Source: DATAXP01 sp963708675 (GTDB lineage Bacteria > Planctomycetota > Planctomycetia > Pirellulales > PNKZ01). Taken from it: 64,000 nucleotides of DNA. Numbering within the stretch: position 1 is the stretch's first letter; every line of letters starts with the position of its first letter. The position numbers and the translations under genes were made by a program. Below the pieces are notes generated by a model. It was not told the origin of the DNA and made no database searches. It saw only the letters and a list, made by a program, of their open reading frames with translations. Below, piece after piece: positions 27,449 to 39,590 of the stretch. Location: contig CAVPTO010000003.1 of NCBI GenBank assembly GCA_963708675.1, forward strand, positions 3,038,001 through 3,102,000, read 5' to 3'.

Positions 27449-28999
27449 ATGGCCAAGAAGGCGAAATCCAACGGCAACGGCGCGAATCTCGGGTTCGAGG
27501 AGAAGCTGTGGGCGTCAGCCGACAAACTCCGCGGTCACATGGACGCATCCGAGTACAAGCACGTCGTGCTCGGACTCATCTTCCTCAAGTACATCTCGGA
27601 TGCGTTTCAGGAACGGTACGACGCGCTGAAGGCGGACAAGTACGCCGACCCCGAAGACCGCGACGAGTACAGCGCCGAGAACGTCTTCTGGGTGCCGAAG
27701 GCCGCGCGGTGGGATCAGCTCCAGGCGAAGGCAAAGCAGCCGACCATCGGCAAACTCGTCGATGATGCGATGCTCGCCATCGAGAAGGAGAACCCGACGC
27801 TCAAGGGCGTGCTCCCCACCGACTACGCGCGCCCGACGCTCGACAAGCAGCGCTTCGGCGAACTGATCGACCTCGTCGGCACGATCGGGCTCGGCGACGC
27901 CGAGAGCCGCAGCAAAGACATCCTCGGCCGCGTGTACGAATACTTCCTCGGCAAGTTCGCGAGCGCCGAAGGCAAAGGCGGCGGCGAATTCTACACGCCG
28001 CAGTCGGTCGTGAAGCTGCTTGTCGAAATGATCGAGCCGTACAAGGGGCGCATCTACGACCCGTGCTGTGGCTCCGGCGGCATGTTCGTGCAGAGCGAGA
28101 AATTCGTGCTCGCGCACGGCGGACGCGTTGGTGACCTGTCGATCTACGGGCAGGAGTCGAACTCCACGACGTGGCGCCTGTGCAAGATGAACCTCGCCAT
28201 TCGTGGCATCGAGGGGAACATCGGGCCGCACAACGCCGATACGTTCCACAACGACGTACACAAGGATTTGAAAGCCGACTTCATCCTGGCCAATCCCCCG
28301 TTCAATATCAGCGACTGGGGCGGCGAGCGGCTGCGTGAAGACGTGCGTTGGAAATACGGCACGCCGTCGGCGGGCAATGCCAACTTCGGTTGGGTGCAGC
28401 ACATGGTGCATCACCTCGCACCATCAGGCATTGCAGGCTTCGTCCTCGCCAACGGCAGCATGTCGAGCAATCAGTCGGGCGAGGGCGAGATTCGCAAGGC
28501 ACTCGTGGATGCAGACTTGGTCGATTGCATGATCGCGCTTCCCGGCCAGCTCTTTTACACAACACAGATTCCCGTCTGCCTGTGGTTCCTCGCTCGTAGC
28601 AAGAAGAATGGTAAGTTCCGCGACCGACGTGGCGATACGCTTTTCATCGATGCCCGCAAGCTCGGCGTGCTGCGAGACCGTATTCATCGCGATTTGCCCG
28701 ATGAAGAAGTCGCCCGCATCGCCAAGACCTATCACGCGTGGCGAGGCGAAAAGGAGGCAGGCAAGTACAAAGACATTGCCGGTTTCTGCAAGGCCACGAA
28801 AACCGACGAGATCGCAGCTCACAGCTACGTGCTAACACCTGGTCGCTACGTTGGTGCAGAAGACATTGAGGACGATGGCGAAGACTTCGGCGAGAAGATG
28901 AAACGGCTGACTGCCATGCTGCACGAGCAGTTCATCGAAGGAACAAAACTTGAAAAAGCCATCTTGAGCAACTTACGAGGGTTGGGGTATGGCGGGTAG
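27449..28999 (+). CDS. hsdM: HsdM, type I methyltransferase subunit (second system)
   Basis: I prefer the ATG at 27449 (516 residues); an alternative start at 27332 adds 39 unlikely residues. HsdM_N domain: GFEEKLWASADKLRGHMDAS, EYKHVVLGLIFLKYISDAF. Methylase domain: GGEFYTPQSVVKLLVEMIEP, AdoMet motif DPCCGSGGMF (about 204) and catalytic NPPFNISDW (about 284). It is an N6-adenine methylase of the common short HsdM type, different from the 716-residue HsdM at 11.8-13.9 kb. It overlaps hsdS by 11 bp and begins an operon that runs to hsdR at 34998. Confidence 0.93.
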   Translation: MAKKAKSNGNGANLGFEEKLWASADKLRGHMDASEYKHVVLGLIFLKYISDAFQERYDALKADKYADPEDRDEYSAENVFWVPKAARWDQLQAKAKQPTIGKLVDDAMLAIEKENPTLKGVLPTDYARPTLDKQRFGELIDLVGTIGLGDAESRSKDILGRVYEYFLGKFASAEGKGGGEFYTPQSVVKLLVEMIEPYKGRIYDPCCGSGGMFVQSEKFVLAHGGRVGDLSIYGQESNSTTWRLCKMNLAIRGIEGNIGPHNADTFHNDVHKDLKADFILANPPFNISDWGGERLREDVRWKYGTPSAGNANFGWVQHMVHHLAPSGIAGFVLANGSMSSNQSGEGEIRKALVDADLVDCMIALPGQLFYTTQIPVCLWFLARSKKNGKFRDRRGDTLFIDARKLGVLRDRIHRDLPDEEVARIAKTYHAWRGEKEAGKYKDIAGFCKATKTDEIAAHSYVLTPGRYVGAEDIEDDGEDFGEKMKRLTAMLHEQFIEGTKLEKAILSNLRGLGYGG

Positions 29000-30314
29000 C
29001 TCGACCACTTGGGAGCGTGTCCGCCTGGGCGACATTGTGAAAATCACTCACGGATGGCCGTTCAAAAGTGAATTCTTCACTGAAGAGCGACAAGGGCGAC
29101 CAATCATCGTCAGCATTGGCAATTTTCAATACACAGGCGGCTTCCGTTTCGACAGCACGGCAATCAAGGAATACGCCGCGGACTACCCGAAGGAGTATGA
29201 GCTGTCGCCGCGCGACATACTTCTCGTAATGACCTGCCAGACATCCGGTGGCGAAATCTTGGGCATTCCTGGCCGCATTCCTGATGACGGCAAGATTTAC
29301 CTTCACAATCAGCGATTGGGGAAGGTAGTAGTCAAGGAAAGAAAGCGCATTGATCCTGACTTCGTTTACTACCTGGCGCTTTGGTCCGATTTCAACCGCG
29401 AGCTGTGCGTGAGCGCTTCGGGAACGAAGATTCTTCACACGGCACCTGTCCGGATTGAAGCTTTTGAATTTAACTTGCCACCGCTTCCCGAACAAAAAGC
29501 CATCGCGCAGATCCTCGGATCATTGGATGACAAGATCGAGTTAAACCGTCGGGCGAACCAGACGCTGGAGGCGCTGACCCGAGCACTCTTCAAAAGCTGG
29601 TTCATCGACTTCGATCCGGTACGCGCTAAAGCCGCCCGCCAAAAGTCCAAGAGCCTCGACTCCGCCACCGCCGCCCTGTTCCCCTCTGCATTCGAGACCT
29701 CCCCAATGGGAGAGATCCCTAAAGGGTGGAAAGTTGGCATGATTGGCGACGTAGCCGAAAACCCGCGCCGAGGCGTGCAACCGTCGGACATCGAAAACGC
29801 AACGCCGTACATCGGCCTGGAACATATGCCCCGTCGCCGCATTGCGCTTTCGGACTGGGGTTACTCAGACGATTTAGGAAGCAACAAGTACGCTTTCCGT
29901 CGCGGTGAAATCCTTTTCGGCAAGCTCCGCCCCTATTTTCACAAGGTCGGCGTAGCGCCGCTCGATGGGGTTTGTTCGACGGACATCCTCGTTGTTGTTC
30001 CTAAAACCCCGGAATGGTTTGGATTCTTGCTCGCGCACATTTCGAGCGATGAATTCGTGCAGCACACCGATGCGGCCTCCACCGGCACCAAGATGCCACG
30101 CACGAACTGGCCCGACATGGCACGATACTCCATCGTGTTACCGACCGACAAAGTCGCCACCGCTTTCACCGACATCGTTCGTCCGCTCGTCAGCCGCATC
30201 GAGGCAAACATCCACGAGTGCCAATCACTCGCCACCGCCCGCGATGCCCTGCTACCGAAGCTTTTGTCAGGCGAAGTAACTTGCTCGCAACAAATCACGG
30301 AGGAGCGACCATGA
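28989..30314 (+). CDS. hsdS: HsdS, type I specificity subunit (second system)
   Basis: A 441-residue protein with two target-recognition domains. The first starts TWERVRLGDIVKITHGWPFK and ends at PPLPEQKAIAQILGSLDDKI, the conserved central dimerising helix. The second starts GEIPKGWKVGMIGDVAENPR and ends with IEANIHECQSLATARDALLP. HsdS sets the DNA sequence for methylation and cleavage. The recognition sequence cannot be read from the protein. The gene is intact. It overlaps the zinc-ribbon gene by 4 bp (ATGA). Confidence 0.93.
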   Translation: MAGSSTTWERVRLGDIVKITHGWPFKSEFFTEERQGRPIIVSIGNFQYTGGFRFDSTAIKEYAADYPKEYELSPRDILLVMTCQTSGGEILGIPGRIPDDGKIYLHNQRLGKVVVKERKRIDPDFVYYLALWSDFNRELCVSASGTKILHTAPVRIEAFEFNLPPLPEQKAIAQILGSLDDKIELNRRANQTLEALTRALFKSWFIDFDPVRAKAARQKSKSLDSATAALFPSAFETSPMGEIPKGWKVGMIGDVAENPRRGVQPSDIENATPYIGLEHMPRRRIALSDWGYSDDLGSNKYAFRRGEILFGKLRPYFHKVGVAPLDGVCSTDILVVVPKTPEWFGFLLAHISSDEFVQHTDAASTGTKMPRTNWPDMARYSIVLPTDKVATAFTDIVRPLVSRIEANIHECQSLATARDALLPKLLSGEVTCSQQITEERP

Positions 30315-31291
30315 CCGAATTCGGTTCCGATATCCCGAGCAAGATCAGCATCTCGATTCCGCCTGATGAAAGAGGAATGACGGGACGCGAGTGCCCCAAC
30401 GATGGATGTCTGGGATACTTCACCGTTGAGTTCGGCACTGGACTCAAGGGAGAAGGCCTCCCCTGCCATTGTCCGTACTGTGGCCACAAGAACACGCACG
30501 ATCACTTTTGGACAAGCCAGCAAATCGCATACGCCGAGTCAGTGGCACTGAATGAAATCGACGGAGCGGTATTTAACGAATTGAAAAAGTTGGAGTTCAA
30601 CACGCCGCCCCAGGGATTATTCGGTATTGGTTTCAGCATGAAGCTGGAGCCATTGGTCCCACGTCCAATCCAATATTACCGTGAGAAACAGTTGGAAACG
30701 GACGTTGTCTGCTCACGGTGTACTCTTCATTACTCCATCTACGGCGTGTTCGGCTTCTGCCCCGACTGCGGCATCCACAATTCGTTGCAGATTCTCCAGA
30801 AGAACCTCGAACTGGCAGGCAAGGAGTTGGACCTGGCGGCGCAGCAGGAAAACCAAGAACTGCGAAATCACTTGATCGGTGACGCGCTCGAAAACGTCGT
30901 CTCAGCGTTCGATGGTTTCGGCCGAGAGACCGTTGCTCTCTGTCAGCCGCAGGATGAGGGGCTTTCCTTCCAGAATATCGCCGCCGCTGATACGAAAGTC
31001 ACACGACGTTTCGGCACCGCGCTCAGCGCCGGCGTTGGAGCCGATCAATGGCAACTCGCGGTCCGCTGTTTTCAGAAGCGGCACTTGCTCGCCCACAAGA
31101 TGGGCGTCATCGACGAAAAGTACATCGCCACAACCAATGATCCAACAGCTCAACTCGGCCGTAAGGTCCGCATCGAAGAGCAGGAGGTCCGAACGCTGAT
31201 CGCCACAATGGACCTGTTGGGGAATCATTTGATGAATTTGGTTCAGGCGACATTACGGCCTCCGACAACTCCGCCCTCTGCTTCCGATTAG
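30311..31291 (+). CDS. Zinc-ribbon protein embedded in type I restriction operon
   Basis: A 326-residue protein, ATG 30311 overlapping the hsdS stop. Two zinc-ribbon-like Cys sets are visible: CPNDGC (28-33) with CHCPYCGH (52-59), and VCSRCTLHYSIYGVFGFCPD. The C-terminal two thirds are helical with an ALENVVSAFDGFGRETV segment and a FQKRHLLAHKMGVID block, the latter reminiscent of HEPN-like RxxxxH helices (RCFQKRHLLAHK gives R-x4-H). I do not recognise the family and cannot say whether the Arg/His pair is catalytic. Tight coupling to hsdS and the phosphatase gene suggests an accessory role in the restriction system. Confidence 0.7.
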   Translation: MTEFGSDIPSKISISIPPDERGMTGRECPNDGCLGYFTVEFGTGLKGEGLPCHCPYCGHKNTHDHFWTSQQIAYAESVALNEIDGAVFNELKKLEFNTPPQGLFGIGFSMKLEPLVPRPIQYYREKQLETDVVCSRCTLHYSIYGVFGFCPDCGIHNSLQILQKNLELAGKELDLAAQQENQELRNHLIGDALENVVSAFDGFGRETVALCQPQDEGLSFQNIAAADTKVTRRFGTALSAGVGADQWQLAVRCFQKRHLLAHKMGVIDEKYIATTNDPTAQLGRKVRIEEQEVRTLIATMDLLGNHLMNLVQATLRPPTTPPSASD

Positions 31292-31292
31292 C

Positions 31293-31787
31293 ATGATTGA
31301 AGTTCACCCACTCCTCCACGTCGGCTCGGAACTCGACTACGAGACAGTCGTCCGCCATCGCCAGGACTGGAGGGTCGTCCATGCATGTAAAGAGCCGTAT
31401 CATCGACAGGCGCTCGGCTATAGCGGCCGGGCTGCGCCAAAAGGTCATCCGGAGTACCTCATTGCTCGTCGCGGATCGCGATTGGTTTTGAACTTGGTCG
31501 ACGCACCCGACCCGGCGTACATCCCGAAAGAGATCATCGATGCCGCGTTGGAGTTCATTCACCAGTCGCTCGGCGACGGAGCGAACGTGCTCGTGCATTG
31601 CAACGAGGGCTGTTCACGTGCGCCCTCTATCGCGCTGCTGTATCTGTTGCTGCACACCGACCGTTTGCCGCACGACGACGTGGACGCGACCCTACGAGCG
31701 TTTCGAGCAATCTATCCGCCCTTCATGCCAGCCGGCGGCGTGGCGGGCTTCATCCGCTCTCAGTTTGCTCAGTATTGCTTGAAGTGA
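31293..31787 (+). CDS. Dual-specificity-like protein phosphatase
   Basis: A 164-residue protein, ATG 31293, two bases after the preceding stop. The active-site loop is VHCNEGCSRAPSIALLYLL: Cys103 and Arg109 fit the CxxxxxR signature of Cys-based phosphatases, preceded by LVLNLVDAPDP, which could supply the general-acid Asp. Such enzymes remove phosphate from protein Tyr/Ser/Thr or from other phospho-substrates. It lies between a zinc-ribbon gene and hsdR in a type I operon; phosphatase genes in that place are unusual. It could regulate the restriction complex or be part of a separate phospho-switch. Confidence 0.8.
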   Translation: MIEVHPLLHVGSELDYETVVRHRQDWRVVHACKEPYHRQALGYSGRAAPKGHPEYLIARRGSRLVLNLVDAPDPAYIPKEIIDAALEFIHQSLGDGANVLVHCNEGCSRAPSIALLYLLLHTDRLPHDDVDATLRAFRAIYPPFMPAGGVAGFIRSQFAQYCLK

Positions 31788-31836
31788 CGCGATGCACCGT
31801 AAGGATGGCGCATGTAAGCCGATGTGAGTTACGATC

Positions 31837-34998
<3,162 letters not shown>

Positions 34999-35051
34999 GC
35001 ATAAGCACGATCAGATATCTGTTTTACATGCCGCTACAATGAACACTTATT

Positions 35052-35558
35052 ATGGCAATTCCCCAATCAACAATTCTGGGTTATGAGCCGCGCGGCATTT
35101 TGGAAAGCTCTTCCGAAATGGTCAAGCGCGCGAAAGCGGCGCGAAAGCAAACCGCCTTTCTCGCCCACAGTCATCTTGATGAGCGGCTCGCAAAAAGCGT
35201 GCAGGCTTTTCTGCAAGCAAATGACTGGGACGTATACATCGATTGGGAAGATGCGAGTATGCCAGATTCACCAAGTAAAGAAACTGCTCTTCGGATTCAA
35301 ACCAAAATCCGTGATCTCGACTGGTTTCTATTTTTGGCGACGCGTAATTCTTGCGCCAGTCGTTGGTGCCCTTGGGAAATTGGCTATGCGGATGGAGTGA
35401 AATCGCTCGACACTATCCTCGTTCTGCCGACCTCTGACAGTTATGGCACGTACGGAAATGAGTATTTGCATTTGTATCGACGCCTTGAGCCAGCTCAGGG
35501 GGGTGGATACGGTGCTTTTCAAGCCGACGGCACAGGTATAAATATACGAGGACTGTAA
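35052..35558 (+). CDS. TIR-domain protein 1 (putative NAD-processing signal enzyme)
   Basis: A 168-residue protein, ATG 35052, 53 bp after hsdR. A short N-terminal helix (1-32) precedes a TIR domain: TAFLAHSHLDERLAKSVQAF (box 1, about 34-53), NDWDVYIDWED (57-67), WFLFLATRNSCASRWCPWEI with the catalytic-position Glu109, and GYADGVKSLDTILVLP. Bacterial TIR enzymes cleave NAD+ and make cyclic or conjugated ADP-ribose signals. A weak hairpin plus T-run lies behind it (35548-35592). It is followed by a second TIR gene and a SLOG-patatin gene, the composition of a TIR signalling defence system. Confidence 0.78.
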   Translation: MAIPQSTILGYEPRGILESSSEMVKRAKAARKQTAFLAHSHLDERLAKSVQAFLQANDWDVYIDWEDASMPDSPSKETALRIQTKIRDLDWFLFLATRNSCASRWCPWEIGYADGVKSLDTILVLPTSDSYGTYGNEYLHLYRRLEPAQGGGYGAFQADGTGINIRGL

Positions 35559-35626
35559 CGGTCCCAGTCCTGACTGCGCCTTTTTGTTTTCGACCGAGCC
35601 ATTGCTTACGGTAGAGTGGTGTCCCT

Positions 35627-36121
35627 ATGGCAAGACGAGTGTTCTTCAGCTTTCATTACCAGCGCGATATTTTCCGAGTCAGCCAGGTTCGGAACAGCGG
35701 CGTGACGAAAGGAACATACGAACAGGCCGGGTTCATCGACCATGCAGACTGGGAGGCACTGGAACGAGCCGGCGATCCCGCAATCAAGCGGTGGATCGAC
35801 AACCAGATGAACGGATCCTCAGTGACCGTCGTGCTTATCGGCGCTGAAACGTACGACCGTCCCTGGGTGAAATATGAGATTCAGCAAAGTCATTCCGACG
35901 GTAAGGGCATGTTGGGCATCTACATTCACCGGCTAAAAGACCCTCGCACCGCTCTTACCGATGTTCAGGGCCGTAACCCTTTCTCAAACATTTATATCAC
36001 GAACTCAAATCCTCGGAAGTACTTGAGCGAGATATACCCCACGTACGATTGGGTCTTGAATGATGGATACAAGAACTTCGCGACTTGGGTGGAAGCAGCC
36101 GCAAAGACTGCCGGCCGTTAA
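35627..36121 (+). CDS. TIR-domain protein 2, ThsB-like
   Basis: A 164-residue protein, ATG 35627. It is of the ThsB/DUF1863 TIR type: MARRVFFSFHYQRDIFRVSQ, SSVTVVLIGAETYDRPWVKY, with Glu84 in WVKYEI at the catalytic position, and GMLGIYIHRLKD. ThsB proteins of Thoeris detect phage and make a cyclic ADP-ribose isomer or histidine-ADPR. The gene lies 33 bp upstream of the SLOG-patatin gene. Two distinct TIR proteins in a row resemble Thoeris loci with multiple ThsB sensors for different phages. Confidence 0.82.
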   Translation: MARRVFFSFHYQRDIFRVSQVRNSGVTKGTYEQAGFIDHADWEALERAGDPAIKRWIDNQMNGSSVTVVLIGAETYDRPWVKYEIQQSHSDGKGMLGIYIHRLKDPRTALTDVQGRNPFSNIYITNSNPRKYLSEIYPTYDWVLNDGYKNFATWVEAAAKTAGR

Positions 36122-36154
36122 TCAACACTGCCAGTCAACGAAGACTCGTCGCCT

Positions 36155-37840
36155 ATGCCTGATGACCCCACACCCATGCTCGGTTCCGCTTCCCTCGCGG
36201 GCGCGCGCATATGGCTGTCCGGGGCGGTTCCGGAGGAAGAAGGATCGACTGAGGCGCAACGTCGGTCGGTTCTCGAATTTGTTGCCCGTTTTGCACGACG
36301 CGTGTTCGAACGCGGCGGCCATATCGTTCACGGCAGCCACCCCAGCCTCACACCGACGTTGCTTGAAGTAGCGCGCCACCATCAATCAAACGGAGGCCGA
36401 AAGGATTGTCTCATCCTGGCGGTCTCGCGCCTGTGGTCGAAAGATACGGTGGCTGTCCCGACCGATGAATGGCGGAAATCGGCGATCGTCTACGAGACCC
36501 CAGAGGCAACGGGAGACCGCGCCCGCGACGACAGCCTCGCCATTCTCCGCAAATGGCTCGCGTCGCGCACTGACGCGACCGTCGTCGTCGGAGGGAAGTG
36601 GTGGCGGTCGGTCGGCGGTCGAGCGGGAGTGCCGTTGGAAGTCTCTCTCGCAATAGACCGCGGCTTACCCTGCTTCGTCGTTGGCGGCTTGGGTGGTGCC
36701 GCACAGGATTTCGTGAATAGTAACCCGACGTTGTTCAGGCAATTCAAGAACGGATTAGATGAAGCCGCAAACCGCGAGTTCGCCACGAGGGAAGACGTCG
36801 CCAGTTTGGCCGAAGAAGTTTGCGACGACTTGGAACGACTACCGCTTGTTCGTGGCAGCGGATCGGAAGGAGTGTCGTTTCGGATACTTGCCCTCGACGG
36901 CGGAGGGCTGAAAGGAGCATTTACCGCAGCCGCCCTCGCGACATGGGAAAGGCACACGGGCTTAAGGGTCGTCGATCATTTTGACCTCATTGCGGGAACG
37001 TCAACTGGCGGAATCATTGCTCTCGGTTTGGCGTTCGGGCTCACCTGTCAGGAAATGCTCGATTTCTACCGCACCCGCGGACCGATCATTTTCCCCGTGA
37101 CGCGTCTGCGCAGCCGCGTCCGACATTTCGCGCGACACTTATTCAGGCCAAAGTACGCGCAGGAAGTCCTTTACCGCGAACTCGCCTCTGCCCTCTATCG
37201 GGGCGGGCCTCCTGTACGGCTCAAGGATTCACGATGCAGGCTGATCATCCCGGCATACCATGCCGTCGCTGGAGCTTCGCACGCATTCCGCACGCCTCAT
37301 CATCCAGACCTCACAGCCGATGCTGACACCGAAGCAGCGGACGTGGCACTCGCGACAGCGGCCGCGCCGACATACTTCACAGCTGCGAAAGTTGCCAACA
37401 TGGTTTCGGAAAGTAGCTACTTCGATGGAGGAGTATGGGCAAATTCGCCGGTCATGGCCGCGATCATTGAAGCGGTGTGTTTCCTTCGAATACCGTTAGA
37501 ACGCGTCGACGTACTGAGTGTCGGCACAACAGAGGAACCGTTCACGCTTCGAGCACAAACACGCGCAGGAATTATTGGGTTCGCGTGGAAGAAACGCATC
37601 GTCGATCTTCTCATGAACGTGCAACAAGAGTCATCCCTCAAATTGGCCGGCCATCTCGTCAGCGATCCGAGATTCTTGCGAGTCAACACAATGACCGCAC
37701 CAGGAACGTATTCATTGGATAGTCCAAACGAGATCAATGAACTCGCAGATTTAGGAAATCACGCGGCATTGGAAACAAATGTCCTTAGCCAGGTGAAGTC
37801 ACGATTCCTAAACGGTGTCGTCGTAGCGCCTTGGCGCTAA
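36155..37840 (+). CDS. SLOG-patatin fusion: putative nucleotide-sensing phospholipase effector
   Basis: A 561-residue protein. The N-terminal part (about 12-185) has the SLOG/TIR-associated Rossmann pattern: GARIWLSGAVPEEE, FERGGHIVHGSHPSLTP, ATVVVGGKWW, GGRAGVPLEV and CFVVGGLGGAA. The C-terminal part (about 240-540) is a patatin-like lipase: ILALDGGGLKGAFTA (oxyanion Gly-rich loop, 245-259), GTSTGG with nucleophile Ser283, and YFDGGVWANSPV with catalytic Asp424. SLOG domains bind nucleotide signals (ThsA uses one for cyclic ADPR). Patatin effectors such as CapV degrade membrane phospholipids. Placed behind two TIR genes, it is read as an abortive-infection effector activated by a TIR product. 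Regulation and activity are inferred. Confidence 0.8.
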   Translation: MPDDPTPMLGSASLAGARIWLSGAVPEEEGSTEAQRRSVLEFVARFARRVFERGGHIVHGSHPSLTPTLLEVARHHQSNGGRKDCLILAVSRLWSKDTVAVPTDEWRKSAIVYETPEATGDRARDDSLAILRKWLASRTDATVVVGGKWWRSVGGRAGVPLEVSLAIDRGLPCFVVGGLGGAAQDFVNSNPTLFRQFKNGLDEAANREFATREDVASLAEEVCDDLERLPLVRGSGSEGVSFRILALDGGGLKGAFTAAALATWERHTGLRVVDHFDLIAGTSTGGIIALGLAFGLTCQEMLDFYRTRGPIIFPVTRLRSRVRHFARHLFRPKYAQEVLYRELASALYRGGPPVRLKDSRCRLIIPAYHAVAGASHAFRTPHHPDLTADADTEAADVALATAAAPTYFTAAKVANMVSESSYFDGGVWANSPVMAAIIEAVCFLRIPLERVDVLSVGTTEEPFTLRAQTRAGIIGFAWKKRIVDLLMNVQQESSLKLAGHLVSDPRFLRVNTMTAPGTYSLDSPNEINELADLGNHAALETNVLSQVKSRFLNGVVVAPWR

Positions 37841-37890
37841 CTACGGCGTGCCTGGACGCACAACGCGTCGTGCTGCTACGCTTTGCCCCG

Positions 37891-38754
37891 ATGGCCGACC
37901 GCGACCGCACCGCGCACGTCCTGACCGTCCTTAACTTGAAGGGCGGCGTGGGCAAGACGCATGCGTCGTGGCTTCTCGCCTCGGTCTCGCAAGAGCGCGA
38001 GCAGCGCATCCTGCTCATCGACCTCGATCCCCAGGCCAACCTCAGCAAATCCTTCCTCGATCATGTTACGCTCCGCGAGAGTGTCGCGATGCTGTTCGAT
38101 CCGTCGGCCGAAGCGGATGCGTTGTCGCTCGTTCAGCGAACCGCTTTCCCGCACATCGACATCATCCCTTCGACCGCCGCACTCGCCTCGTTCGACGTAT
38201 CCGACCAGCGTGAGTGGGAGAAGACCGACGGACATCTCGCGCTTCTGGACCCGATCAACGACTTGCGCCGTCACTACGACCTGATCGTCTTTGATTGTCC
38301 GCCGAGGCTCAGCTTAGTCAGCTTCGCCGCGATCTGCGCCAGCGATCACGTCATCGTGCCGCTTGAGGCCGCCGACTGGGGCGCGCAAGGCATCCAGCAA
38401 GTCACCGAGGCGATCACCTACGTCCAGGAACGGTTCAATCCTCGCCTCACCCTGCTGGGCTACCTCATTTCCCGCTTCAAGCAATCGAGAACGTATCAGC
38501 AAACCTATGCGGCCGGCTTGCGCAGCCATTTCGGCAACCGCGTGTTTGACACTGCCGTGCCCGATGCCGCAGAATTCGAACGCAGTGTCACCGACCGCAT
38601 CCCCGTCACGCTCCGCGCCCCGCAAAGCCAAGCCGCCAAAGTCGCGCGGCAATTCACCGACGAAGTCCTCCGCCGCATCGCAGCGAGATCAGAACGCGCA
38701 AAGCGCGTTAAATCGAACGCTCGCGCACCGGTCGGAGCTGCCGCTCGGAAATGA
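37891..38754 (+). CDS. parA: ParA-family partition ATPase
   Basis: A 287-residue protein from ATG 37891 (an in-frame start at 37831 would overlap the previous gene). Deviant Walker A LNLKGGVGKTHASWLL, then ILLIDLDPQANLSKSF (Walker A') and YDLIVFDCPPRLSLV (Walker B), as in type Ia/Ib ParA. It forms dynamic ATP-bound polymers or gradients on the nucleoid to separate replicons. It has no N-terminal HTH, so autoregulation would need ParB. The stop overlaps an ATG at 38751 at the start of parB sequence. Confidence 0.92.
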   Translation: MADRDRTAHVLTVLNLKGGVGKTHASWLLASVSQEREQRILLIDLDPQANLSKSFLDHVTLRESVAMLFDPSAEADALSLVQRTAFPHIDIIPSTAALASFDVSDQREWEKTDGHLALLDPINDLRRHYDLIVFDCPPRLSLVSFAAICASDHVIVPLEAADWGAQGIQQVTEAITYVQERFNPRLTLLGYLISRFKQSRTYQQTYAAGLRSHFGNRVFDTAVPDAAEFERSVTDRIPVTLRAPQSQAAKVARQFTDEVLRRIAARSERAKRVKSNARAPVGAAARK

Positions 38755-39590
38755 CGCGCCGGCGGCGCCCGGCGAGCAACGCGGCCGCGAGCGATTGAAG
38801 GGCGCGTTCGTGATCGACCTCGATCGCATCCGTCCCGATCCCGGCCAGCCTCGTCGGTCGTTGCAGGATGAGTCCCTGCAGGAACTTGCCGCCTCGATTC
38901 GTCGGCTCGGCGTCGTGCAGGCGATCAGCGTCCGCTACATCGCCGCCGACGACATGTATCAGATCATCAGCGGGGAGCGTCGTTACCAGGCGACGAAGCT
39001 CGCCGGACTTTCGAGCATTGCCTGCATCGTCACCAACCCCGAAGAGCGCGAGATTCGCATCCGCCAGATCGTGGAGAACTGGCAGCGCCGCGCAGCTCCA
39101 TCCGTTCGAGATCGCGGATTCCCTCGGGCAACTGCGCGACGAGAATCACTACACCCAGCGGCAACTCGCCGAGCAGATCGGCAAGTCCGAGCCGGAGGTA
39201 TCGAAGTTCTTGAAGCTCCTCGACCTCGCGCCCGACGTGCAGAAGGCGGCGAGGGCGGACCCGAGCGGCATCCTTTCGTTCAAGCACCTCTACCAGATCG
39301 CAAGAGTCGAGACGGCCGATCAGGCAGCGCTTGTCGAAACCGTGCGTGAGCAACGGCTTTCGGCAGTCGATACGGAAAAGCTGGTCCGTAAGACGATCGC
39401 GCGTCGCACCGTCGCTCCCAATCGCGGCGCGCCCGTGACGCGCGTGCAGTACGTCACTACCAAGGCGAAGATCGTGCTCACGTTCCGCAAGCAGTCGGTC
39501 GAGAAGGCCGACATCGTCGCAGCTCTCGACGAAGCGCGCGAGAAGGCATCGCCAACCAAGGTGAAGCTCAACATCGAGCGAACACGATAG
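38751..39590 (+). CDS. parB: ParB-like partition protein, frameshifted near 39097
   Basis: The N-terminal part reads in one frame (FVIDLDRIRPDPGQPRRSLQ, then ELAASIRRLGVVQAISVRYI, ISGERRYQATKLAGL, IRQIVENWQR). The C-terminal part reads in the next frame (AQLHPFEIADSLGQLRDENH, RQLAEQIGKSEPEVSKFLKL, and a C-terminal dimer domain). Removing one C from CAGCGCCGCGCAGCTC at 39091-39106 yields ENWQRAQLHPFEIADSL and one continuous ParB. The true start is unclear: the ATG at 38751 that overlaps parA is in a third frame with an early stop, so a second small indel or a non-ATG start may exist. ParB loads on parS and stimulates ParA; no parS was identified by eye. Confidence 0.8.

Noticed and set aside
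35052..37840. Classical Thoeris with SIR2-type ThsA
   Set aside because: No SIR2 (NAD-binding sirtuin) or membrane-helix effector is found; the C-terminal effector has patatin motifs (DGGGLKG, GTSTG, DGG).
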